Of a stretch of DNA of 40,540 nucleotides, positions 24,075-31,118 are shown one piece after another. A program made the translations under genes and the position numbers. The DNA is from an uncultured Bariatricus sp. (GTDB taxonomy: Bacteria > Bacillota > Clostridia > Lachnospirales > Lachnospiraceae). Numbering within the stretch: the stretch's first letter is position 1; each line of letters starts with the position of its first letter. The stretch spans positions 1-40,540 of the forward strand of contig CAKRCD010000017.1 in NCBI GenBank assembly GCA_934307065.1. The letters are read 5' to 3'. The notes beneath the pieces were generated by a model, which was not told where the DNA came from, ran no database searches, and worked only from the letters and a program-made list of their open reading frames with translations.

Positions 24075-24980
24075 TTAATATTCTCCCTGTGCAATCAGCT
24101 CTTTGATTGCCTGCACTACACTTTCTTTGTCTTCTTTATAAGTAACTCCAAACCATTTGTCCTGAGACTTTAACACTTTGACTTCTACCTTATCTTCTTT
24201 CAACAGTCCACCGATAATCGTTGGAAGAAGATACTCTGTCTTCAGATCTGCTTTATCCAGTCCGGTCAGGAATGCACGGAATCCTTCTTCTAAGACTTCG
24301 AAAAAGTCGGGCTGCAATCCCCACATATTCATGGAAACCGGAGAATTGACATCAATTTCTCTTTCTCCATCATCTGTCAGAACTTTGGCCTTTGCTCCAT
24401 CTTTTATGATGTTATGTGTCTCCACGATTTCTTCCAGCATTCCATCCTGTCCGACTTTGCAGACACCTCGTGTCACACCGCCATTCTCGCTCAAAGTGTT
24501 CTTTAATACAAATCCTACCATGCTGGCCTGCAATTTTTCGCTTTGATGATTCTGGCTTGCAGTTAATTCTTTATAAGCTTCTTTGTAAGCCTGTTTTCCA
24601 TAATAATCATCCGCATTAATTACTAAAAACGGTTCTTTTACCACATCTTTACAGCAAAGAATTGCCTGACCGGTTCCCCATGGTTTTGTACGTTCTTTAA
24701 ATGTCTCTCTAAAATCTTCCGGTATGTCTTCTAATTCCTGAAATACATAAGCCACTTCGATTTGTTTTGCAATCCGGTTTCCGATAAGTTCTTTGAAATC
24801 TTTTTCCAAATCCTTACGAATCACGAAAACCGCTTTATCAAAGCCTGCTTCCATCGCATCTTTAATCGAGTAATCCATGATAATCTCACCATTAGGTCCC
24901 ACCGGTTCTAACTGCTTGATTCCTCCGCCGAAACGGCTTCCAATCCCCGCTGCCATAACAACTAATGCTGCTTTACTCAT
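24075..24980 (-). CDS. Sugar-phosphate nucleotidyltransferase
   Basis: The product is a GT-A-like NTP transferase of 301 residues. The N-terminal VVMAAGIGSRFGGGIKQLEPVGPNGE is the nucleotide-binding loop with its catalytic Arg and Lys. KPWGTGQAILCC and LVINADDYYG supply the base/sugar pocket and the metal-binding Asp. These features fit enzymes activating a sugar phosphate (glucose-1-phosphate or similar). The Gly-rich loop is longer than in RmlA or GalU, so substrate is left open. It is the second gene of the transcript starting at glf, 44 nt downstream of it. Confidence 0.85.
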   Translation of the reverse strand: MSKAALVVMAAGIGSRFGGGIKQLEPVGPNGEIIMDYSIKDAMEAGFDKAVFVIRKDLEKDFKELIGNRIAKQIEVAYVFQELEDIPEDFRETFKERTKPWGTGQAILCCKDVVKEPFLVINADDYYGKQAYKEAYKELTASQNHQSEKLQASMVGFVLKNTLSENGGVTRGVCKVGQDGMLEEIVETHNIIKDGAKAKVLTDDGEREIDVNSPVSMNMWGLQPDFFEVLEEGFRAFLTGLDKADLKTEYLLPTIIGGLLKEDKVEVKVLKSQDKWFGVTYKEDKESVVQAIKELIAQGEY

Positions 24981-25024
24981 TTTCTTATTTTCCTCTCTTT
25001 TCTGTTCGTATTTTATTTGCTATT

Positions 25025-26140
25025 TTACTGTCCCAATTCCTGTCTCACACAAGCAAGAGCTGCCTGTACTACATGATGCATGTCGAAATATTTATACATA
25101 CCAAGTCTTCCACCGAAAACCACTTTTTCTTCCTTAGCCGCAAGCGCTTTATACTTTTCATATAAAGTGTTGTTCTTTTCATCATTCATAGGATAGTATG
25201 GTTCATCCCCTTTTGACCATTCTGCCGGATACTCTCTTGTTACTACCGTTTTCGGATTCATTTCCCCACTCTGACATCCGAACTCGAAATGCTTATGCTC
25301 GATAATCCTTGTATACGGAATTTCATATTCTGTATAATTTACAACTGCATTGCCCTGATAGTTTTCACAATCCAAAACTTCTGTTTCAAACCGGACCGTC
25401 CTGTATTCCAGTTCTCCATAGCAATACCGGAAATACTCATCTATCATCCCGGTAAACACAATCTTGTCAGCAATGTCTGTCAGCACTTCTCTGTCTGCAA
25501 AGAAATCTGTGGACAACCGCACTTCGATTCCTGCTAACATCTTTTCAATAATCTGTGTATATCCGCCAATCGGGATTCCCTGATACTTGTCATTAAAATA
25601 ATTATTATCGTATACGAAACGCACCGGCAAGCGTTTGATGATAAATGCGGGAAGTTCTGTGGCTCTTCTGCCCCATTGCTTCTCTGTGTAGCCTTTCACC
25701 AGTTTTTCGTAAATGTCTTTACCTACAAGTGAAATCGCCTGTTCTTCCAGATTCTGGGGTTCTGTAATTCCAGCCTCACTAATCTGTCTCTCTATCTCCG
25801 CTTTTGCCTCCTGCGGTGTCTTCACATTCCACATCTTACTGAAGGTATTCATATTGAAAGGGAGATTATAAAGTTCATCCTTATATCTTGCCACCGGTGA
25901 ATTTGTATAACGGTTAAATTCTGCAAACTGCTGAACATAATCCCACACTTCCTGATTGTCGGTATGAAAAATGTGGGCACCATATTGGTGTACTTGAATA
26001 CCTTCCACCTCTTTCGTATAAATATTTCCACCAATATGTTCTCTTTTATCAATTACCAATACTTTTTTTCCTGCTTTTTTCGCCTCATGGGCAAACACAG
26101 AGCCAAACAGCCCTGCTCCAACTATTAAATAATCGTACAT
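25025..26140 (-). CDS. glf: UDP-galactopyranose mutase
   Basis: This flavoenzyme converts UDP-galactopyranose to UDP-galactofuranose, the donor for Galf-containing glycans. The 371-residue protein has the FAD-binding VGAGLFGSVFAHEA and VLVIDKREHIGGN, then HQYGAHIFHTD, GYTEKQWGRRATELP, RLPVRFVYDNNYFNDKYQGIPIGGYT, and the ILAxxVVTREYP-type end segment. Length is normal. AAGGAGT precedes the ATG, and a strong promoter lies 32 nt upstream. Presence at the head of the operon is good evidence that the surface polysaccharide carries galactofuranose, although no Galf transferase could be singled out. Confidence 0.95.
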   Translation of the reverse strand: MYDYLIVGAGLFGSVFAHEAKKAGKKVLVIDKREHIGGNIYTKEVEGIQVHQYGAHIFHTDNQEVWDYVQQFAEFNRYTNSPVARYKDELYNLPFNMNTFSKMWNVKTPQEAKAEIERQISEAGITEPQNLEEQAISLVGKDIYEKLVKGYTEKQWGRRATELPAFIIKRLPVRFVYDNNYFNDKYQGIPIGGYTQIIEKMLAGIEVRLSTDFFADREVLTDIADKIVFTGMIDEYFRYCYGELEYRTVRFETEVLDCENYQGNAVVNYTEYEIPYTRIIEHKHFEFGCQSGEMNPKTVVTREYPAEWSKGDEPYYPMNDEKNNTLYEKYKALAAKEEKVVFGGRLGMYKYFDMHHVVQAALACVRQELGQ

Positions 26141-26171
26141 TTCTTTACTCCTTGTACTTATAATCCACTCA

Positions 26172-26200
26172 ATTATACTTCATATTCTATGATTTTCCAA
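26172..26200 (-). promoter_or_regulatory. Promoter of the glf-led polysaccharide operon
   Basis: On the minus strand TTGGAA (26200-26195) is followed after 17 nt by a perfect TATAAT (26177-26172). It is 32 nt upstream of the glf start and directly after the terminator of the cda operon. Matches and spacing are good for a housekeeping promoter. Confidence 0.7.
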
Positions 26201-26259
26201 TCCTTATATCTTGTTTTTCATATCAAATATTGCAAAAAATGTAAAAATATTGTAAGAAA

Positions 26260-26302
26260 ATGTAAGAGAGAGGAAATATTTTCCATTTCCCCTCTCTTAC
26301 AT
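26260..26302 (-). terminator. Terminator of the cdaA-cdaR-HPr operon
   Basis: Arms 26260-26277 and 26285-26302 pair over 18 bp with a single mismatch around a 7-nt loop. The stem starts at the very end of the HPr-like gene. The minus-strand sequence after it is moderately T-rich. Confidence 0.8.
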
Positions 26303-26563
26303 TTAAAGTATTCCATGTTCCAACGTATCCACAATAATTTTCATTGCTGCTTTTTCATCTTTTCCATTGCAGATGACTTCAATTTCGTCACCCTCATTAA
26401 TGCATGCAGCCAAAACACTTAGAACGCTTTTGATATTTCCCTCAATATTGCTATGTCTGAATACAATTTCACAATTATAATTTAGCATCTTCTCGCAAAA
26501 TGAGCCAACATTTTGAAAAGAAAAGCTAGTAAGATTATGAACTGCTACTTTTCTGCTTATCAT
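26303..26563 (-). CDS. HPr-family protein lacking the phosphoryl-transfer histidine (Crh-like)
   Basis: Read from the ATG at 26563, with GAGGG 7 nt upstream, it is 86 residues long, the normal HPr size. The pattern V-x-V-x-N then a hydrophobic helix, and the second half EGNIKSVLSVLAACINEGDEIEVICNGKDEKAA, align with HPr without gaps. Ser46 of HPr is present at position 46, in IKSVLSVL. The active-site GLHARP is replaced by SFSFQN: His15 is Ser15 and Arg17 is Gln17. It therefore should not relay phosphate in the PTS. Bacillus Crh likewise lacks His15 but keeps Ser46, which HPr kinase phosphorylates for CcpA-mediated control. A similar regulatory role is a reasonable inference. It overlaps no gene and is last in the cda operon. 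Confidence 0.75.
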   Translation of the reverse strand: MISRKVAVHNLTSFSFQNVGSFCEKMLNYNCEIVFRHSNIEGNIKSVLSVLAACINEGDEIEVICNGKDEKAAMKIIVDTLEHGIL

Positions 26564-26576
26564 TTCTATGCCCTCT

Positions 26577-27836
26577 TTACTCTTTTTCCAAAGTAACACC
26601 TATTGTCACTTCATGGTCCAGCTGTACACCATTTGGAAGTACAATCTCAAGCGGAACTGTATAACTTCCTTCTGATTTCATATCAATCAGATTGATATAT
26701 ACGCTGCCCTGTTCCAGCTCGCTCATGGAATCCAATTCCTCTTTTGTTCCAATCACGGCAATCTCAATATTTCCGGTCGTATCATAACTGACCTTATAGC
26801 CGTTCGGGAGATTCAGAACCGAAATAGAACCTACCGGAAATTCGAAACGCTTGGTACCGGCTTTCGCTACAGTAATTTTCACTACTACCGGAGCTCCCTT
26901 TGTCTCATCGAGCACACGAAGTCCTCGTGGAATATAGTTTGCAACATCTACTGTGCGTTCCACCGTTTCTGCCAGATTCGTTTCCTGCAGTGCTTCTGCA
27001 GGAACCTTGATACTGTCAATCTTATCCAGTTCATCGGCCTCTCCGACTACCTCGATGGTCTCTGGTTCAGCGGATACATCTTCTAACACATAACCATCCG
27101 CTACTTGAATTCCGGAAGTATCAAAATACACCGCTACATTCTTTTTCTGCTGTACTGTGATACTGACTTTCACAGTCTCGCCATTCAGATTATCCTCCAG
27201 CGTTGTCATGGCAATGGATTTTCCATTGGCATCGTATATTTCAAGCCGTGCTTCTAATTCTGTATCCTCGGATTCCCCATTTAACTGTACACTTGCCACA
27301 ACTTTATCAATGGATGTAACAACAGATTCCGGACCGCTGATTTCTATTTTTTCCGGATTTGCTTTGGCTTCTCCGAGCACATAACCATCTTTCAGATTTC
27401 CCGATGTATTTACTGTAATCGGGAATGACTTTGTCTTGTTTGCTTCTATCTGAATCTGAATATTTCCGGGTGTTGCATATGCCTCATAAGAATTTCGGAC
27501 AGATGCTGTAATGATAACATCGATCGGAATCAAGGTACCGCTTTTCGTATCCAGATTCTTCATATCTGCTGTTGCCACAATCGAATCTGCTCTGAGTTTT
27601 TCCATATCAGAGCGTTTTGCCTTTACCACTACCGATACGGTTTCCGTGCCTTCTACCACCTGATAAGTGTTTCCACGGTTTGTAATAATTTCCGGGTGTA
27701 CAACTGTAACCGGTACTCCGGTAAATGTTTTGGTCATAACCGGATCCTGTACGTTCACAACTGCCAGCCACAATAGAAAGGAGAATCCAAGCGCCAGCAC
27801 TTTGAAACCCCAGTTTTTAGTCAGTGCTTCTCTCAT
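26577..27836 (-). CDS. cdaR: CdaR/YbbR-domain regulator of diadenylate cyclase
   Basis: The start is set at the ATG at 27836 (GGAAG upstream), giving 419 residues; the frame extends 22 codons further within cdaA. One N-terminal membrane anchor (about 8-28, WGFKVLALGFSFLLWLAVVNVQDP) is followed by tandem YbbR repeats outside the membrane. Typical landmarks are FTGVPVTVVHPE, ANPEKIEISGPESVV, SAEPETIEVVGEADEL and LPNGYKVSYDTTGNIEIAVIG. CdaR proteins bind CdaA and modulate c-di-AMP synthesis. The gene overlaps cdaA by 20 nt, which fits coupled production, and precedes the HPr-like gene by 13 nt. Confidence 0.92.
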   Translation of the reverse strand: MREALTKNWGFKVLALGFSFLLWLAVVNVQDPVMTKTFTGVPVTVVHPEIITNRGNTYQVVEGTETVSVVVKAKRSDMEKLRADSIVATADMKNLDTKSGTLIPIDVIITASVRNSYEAYATPGNIQIQIEANKTKSFPITVNTSGNLKDGYVLGEAKANPEKIEISGPESVVTSIDKVVASVQLNGESEDTELEARLEIYDANGKSIAMTTLEDNLNGETVKVSITVQQKKNVAVYFDTSGIQVADGYVLEDVSAEPETIEVVGEADELDKIDSIKVPAEALQETNLAETVERTVDVANYIPRGLRVLDETKGAPVVVKITVAKAGTKRFEFPVGSISVLNLPNGYKVSYDTTGNIEIAVIGTKEELDSMSELEQGSVYINLIDMKSEGSYTVPLEIVLPNGVQLDHEVTIGVTLEKE

Positions 27837-28704
27837 CTTTCTTCCGCCCTTTCCATATTTTTCTGATACTTGTAAACTCCAGCTCTTTATTTTGCAGTGC
27901 ATTGATACGCTGTCTTAAATATTCCGGAGTCACATTTCTTGCCAGTCTGCCGCCCTGTGCAATGGATACATGCCCTGTTTCTTCCGACACTACAATAATC
28001 ATGGCATCACTGACTTCACTCATTCCGATTGCAGCACGATGTCTGGTTCCAAGCTCCTTGCTAATCTGCATATTGTCTGAAAGAGGAAGATAGCATGTCG
28101 CAGATACAATGCGGTTTCCACGCACAATAATCGCTCCATCATGCAGAGGTGTATTATGCTCAAAAATATTAATCAAAACCTGCCTTGACACGATACAATC
28201 AAGCGGAATACCCGTTCTTTCATATTCTGTCAGCATCGTTTCCTGCTCCACAACAATCAGTGCACCTGTTTTAACACTTCCCATTTCAAAAGATGCCTGC
28301 ACAATACCATCGATAGTTTCCTCGCTGAATTTTGTATGTTCCTTTCCCTTCTTGTCAAATAGAACAGTACTGGACCAGAACTGCTTCTCACCCAGTTTTT
28401 CAAGTGCGCGCCTGAGTTCCGGCTGGAAGATAATTACAACTGCTGTTGCCATAACCGGAAGCATTTTTTCCGCTATCCACAAAATGGTGTACATTTTGAA
28501 AACGTATGCAGCCAGAATGAATCCGCCAAGTACCAGCATTCCCTTCAGCAGCATCCATGCTTTCGTATTCTTAATCCACAGGATAATCTGATAAATAAGA
28601 AAGGCTATGATAAAGATTTCTACAATATCAACAATTCGGACTCTTGGAAAATACATTTCTCCTGATATATAGTCTTGAAAAAATTCCTGAAATGTCTCAA
28701 GCAC
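27817..28704 (-). CDS. cdaA: Diadenylate cyclase CdaA (c-di-AMP synthase)
   Basis: The enzyme condenses two ATP into cyclic di-AMP, a signal for potassium and osmolyte balance and wall integrity. The start is the GTG at 28704, exactly 7 nt after AAGGAGG, giving 295 residues; an upstream in-frame TTG overlaps the ribosome binding site. Three membrane segments (about 22-92) precede the DAC domain. It has the conserved TPLHDGAII (Asp189-Gly-Ala) and LGTRHRAAIG (Arg221-His-Arg), followed by SDAMIIVVSEETG and the end of the domain. The locus order is two membrane proteins, cdaA, cdaR and an HPr-like gene. glmM and glmS, neighbours of cdaAR in Bacillus, are not here. Confidence 0.95.
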   Translation of the reverse strand: MLETFQEFFQDYISGEMYFPRVRIVDIVEIFIIAFLIYQIILWIKNTKAWMLLKGMLVLGGFILAAYVFKMYTILWIAEKMLPVMATAVVIIFQPELRRALEKLGEKQFWSSTVLFDKKGKEHTKFSEETIDGIVQASFEMGSVKTGALIVVEQETMLTEYERTGIPLDCIVSRQVLINIFEHNTPLHDGAIIVRGNRIVSATCYLPLSDNMQISKELGTRHRAAIGMSEVSDAMIIVVSEETGHVSIAQGGRLARNVTPEYLRQRINALQNKELEFTSIRKIWKGRKKDERSTD

Positions 28705-28752
28705 ATTCGCACCTCCTTCCAATTATACTTTCAAAGTTTACTGTATTTACGT

Positions 28753-29874
28753 TTACTGATCTTTCAATTCTTTATTTACAATATCCTGAAACTCCATCTC
28801 TTCTTTCAAATTGCGTTCCAACAGAATTTCTTCTGTACTTTTTCCTTCACTGTTCTCTGCCTTTTTTCTGTTCTCAGAATTTCTTTTTCCTTCCGTTGTT
28901 CTTTTACTGCCGGATGGTCTCTCGCTTCGTTCCCGTGTTGTCTTATCAGAATGCTTTCTCTCATTAATATGCTTTACTACCTTATCAGGTGCAGCTACGG
29001 TAAGTTTCGGAACCGCCTTTACATAATAATAATATTCGTCATCCTCAAACTGCAGGTGTTCTGTCCGTGAATAATCCACCGAGAAGAACAGGAACTCCAT
29101 AATCAAGCCAATTACAATAGCAGCTAAATTTCCTAATATCAAAGATCCATAAGAAATCTTAACACCAAGTGATACAGAACCAATTGCGTAGATAACGACA
29201 TTTACAATTGCTCCGGAAGCAACGGCAATTGCCCATGCATAGTCAATCGCCATTCTGCGGATTGCATACACGATACATACACAAGCAATTGCAGCAAAAC
29301 AGGCAACCCACATTTCTTTATTCTGAAATACGGATTTTACAAACAGCATCATCTGATTCATGACGCCATCTGTATTTACAATAGTAGTTGCAGACACCTT
29401 TAAAAATACAATCATATAATATGTAATAATTCCAAATACAATCGGTACTGCAATTACCGGACCAAACATAAGCCCACATGCAATTGGTACAGCATAGGTC
29501 AGATTAAGCATACACGCAATCGGCGTAATCATTAAAATAATAGCGCGTCTTGGTGTGAATTGACAGTAAAGCGCAAACATCATAAAAAAGATAATTGCAC
29601 ATACCCCCATAATCCCCAAAGACATACCATACATATGCAGCAAAACCAGTCCCGCTGCCGCTATCACGGTAAACACCGGCGGCATTGCTGTACATAAAAC
29701 TGCCAGCCCCAGTGAAACAACCGGTGAAGTCATTCGTTTCATTACTCCGATGTTACTGTTAATCACATAAAATGTTACAATTGCAAGAAGGAATTGAATT
29801 GCCTTATCCACAAAGAGTGAATACTTCGCATAAAACTCCCGCAGTTTTTCTTTCCACACTAATAATTCACTCAT
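28753..29874 (-). CDS. Uncharacterised polytopic membrane protein of the cda operon
   Basis: The 373-residue product has about nine or ten hydrophobic segments (roughly 20-275), including TPRRAIILMITPIACMLNLTYAVPIACGLMFGPVIAVPIVFG. A charged cytoplasmic-type tail (about 285-373) is rich in Arg, Lys, Glu and Ser and free of predicted structure by eye. I do not recognise a characterised family. Its stop/start junction with the upstream gene is TAATG (1-nt overlap), so the two are translationally coupled, and cdaA begins 48 nt later. A role in or near c-di-AMP signalling or envelope homeostasis is a guess from position alone. Confidence 0.85.
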   Translation of the reverse strand: MSELLVWKEKLREFYAKYSLFVDKAIQFLLAIVTFYVINSNIGVMKRMTSPVVSLGLAVLCTAMPPVFTVIAAAGLVLLHMYGMSLGIMGVCAIIFFMMFALYCQFTPRRAIILMITPIACMLNLTYAVPIACGLMFGPVIAVPIVFGIITYYMIVFLKVSATTIVNTDGVMNQMMLFVKSVFQNKEMWVACFAAIACVCIVYAIRRMAIDYAWAIAVASGAIVNVVIYAIGSVSLGVKISYGSLILGNLAAIVIGLIMEFLFFSVDYSRTEHLQFEDDEYYYYVKAVPKLTVAAPDKVVKHINERKHSDKTTRERSERPSGSKRTTEGKRNSENRKKAENSEGKSTEEILLERNLKEEMEFQDIVNKELKDQ

Positions 29875-30269
29875 TATTCTCTCTCCTTCTCATACATCTT
29901 ATTTAATCTTGTCAGCATCTGGTTAAATTTCTTAACGCGCTTTCTTGCCGCAATAAATTTCTCTTGATAAAAATGATATGCACCTATTCCATATCCCAGC
30001 AGCAATACGCAGTATCCGGCTATCACTCCAGCCACTAACAGAATAAGAAATCCGACACTCAAATGTTCCATAATCTCGTCTGCAAAAGACACACCGAAAA
30101 CCAGTAATGCAACTATATAACCAAAGGTAACCCAAATCAGAGAAATCAACACCTTAAGACTCATATAATCTTTCTTATAATAAGTGCTTACTGCAATGTC
30201 CTCTGTGCCTTCATTATTTTCATACATGGCCATCTTTGTCATAATTTTTACTTTATTCTCATTTACCAT
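29874..30269 (-). CDS. Uncharacterised small membrane protein, first gene of the cda operon
   Basis: The 131-residue product has a short polar N-terminus, two hydrophobic segments (about 39-62 and 72-95), and a basic tail (FIAARKRVKKFNQMLTRLNKMYEKERE) that probably forms a helix or coiled coil on the cytoplasmic side. GAGG lies 7 nt before the ATG. No family recognised. It is coupled to the next gene by TAATG overlap and is driven by the promoter at 30305-30333. Confidence 0.8.
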   Translation of the reverse strand: MVNENKVKIMTKMAMYENNEGTEDIAVSTYYKKDYMSLKVLISLIWVTFGYIVALLVFGVSFADEIMEHLSVGFLILLVAGVIAGYCVLLLGYGIGAYHFYQEKFIAARKRVKKFNQMLTRLNKMYEKERE

Positions 30270-30304
30270 CGTAACACCTCAATCTATTACTCATATACTG
30301 TTTA

Positions 30305-30333
30305 AGTATAACAAATCTCAGTATCCTTGTCCA
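30305..30333 (-). promoter_or_regulatory. Promoter of the cda operon, embedded in the end of comF
   Basis: On the minus strand TGGACA (30333-30328) and TATACT (30310-30305) are separated by exactly 17 nt, each 5 of 6 to consensus. The -35 lies within the last codons of comF. The first operon gene starts 35 nt downstream. Confidence 0.7.
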
Positions 30334-31073
30334 ATACTTATCGTCAAAAAACCGACTTCCTGAGCCCCTGCTCTTCGCAGTGTTTTTGCTGCTTCATCTA
30401 CAGTGCTTCCTGTTGTGTAAATATCATCAATAAGTACTACCTTTTCTGCCGGCACAATACCATTTACCTGGAAGGCATGTTCTATATTCTTTCTGCGCAG
30501 TTTATCATCCAACTGCTTCTGCGGTGTTGTCTTCTTGCACCGAATCAGCAAATGCCTTGCCACCGGTATTCCAGTCTGTTTTGCCAGTTCCACTGCCAGA
30601 ATTTCTGCCTGGTTATATCCTCGTTTCCACCTTCGAAAACGATGCAGCGGAACAGGAATCAATAATTCGACTTCTTTTTTCTTCAGAAGTTCCCTATACG
30701 TTTCTGCCATTTCTTTTCCAAAAACTTTTCCGTAAATTCGCTTGTTCTGGTATTTGAGCTGATACACTGCATCACTTACAGGACTCTTATGTACCCACAT
30801 ACTTCTTCCCCAGTCATACGCATGTCTGCCTTTTTTGCAGTCATAGCAATACTCCTGCCGCATATCTTCTATGGGTTTCCCGCATTTCATACAACGCGGC
30901 TCCCTGATTTTCGGGACTGTACTTTCACAAGACTTACAGATTCCCGTCAATGTAACCTTGCCACAGAACGGGCACTTGGATGGGTAAATGCACTGCACTG
31001 CCCACTCCTTAACTACGTTACAGCTACTTTTCCGAAATTTTATTCTATTTTTATTCTTTTTACGAAAACCCAT
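30318..31073 (-). CDS. comFC: ComF-family protein (phosphoribosyltransferase-like, competence/DNA uptake)
   Basis: The 251-residue product has a four-cysteine zinc region (CPFCG, CKSC, then CMKCG and CYDC, about 35-85) and a phosphoribosyltransferase-type domain ending in VVLIDDIYTTGSTVDEAAKTLRRAGA. ComFC is needed for natural transformation in several bacteria, and the related GntX acts elsewhere. The first ATG has only a weak ribosome binding site. An unusual Lys/Arg/Asn-rich leader of about 20 residues precedes VKEWAVQCIYPSKCPFC, where homologues often begin, but no start codon was found there. It follows recD2 by 45 nt with no terminator. Confidence 0.88.
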   Translation of the reverse strand: MGFRKKNKNRIKFRKSSCNVVKEWAVQCIYPSKCPFCGKVTLTGICKSCESTVPKIREPRCMKCGKPIEDMRQEYCYDCKKGRHAYDWGRSMWVHKSPVSDAVYQLKYQNKRIYGKVFGKEMAETYRELLKKKEVELLIPVPLHRFRRWKRGYNQAEILAVELAKQTGIPVARHLLIRCKKTTPQKQLDDKLRRKNIEHAFQVNGIVPAEKVVLIDDIYTTGSTVDEAAKTLRRAGAQEVGFLTISIGQGY

Positions 31074-31118
31074 GTTTCTGAGTCCGATATTCTCACGCTT
31101 TGATAAGGATACTCCATT

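Noticed and set aside
28727..28732. TATAAT just upstream of cdaA as a promoter
   Set aside because: It would start transcription at the ribosome binding site, and no suitable -35 was seen. The operon promoter lies at 30305-30333.
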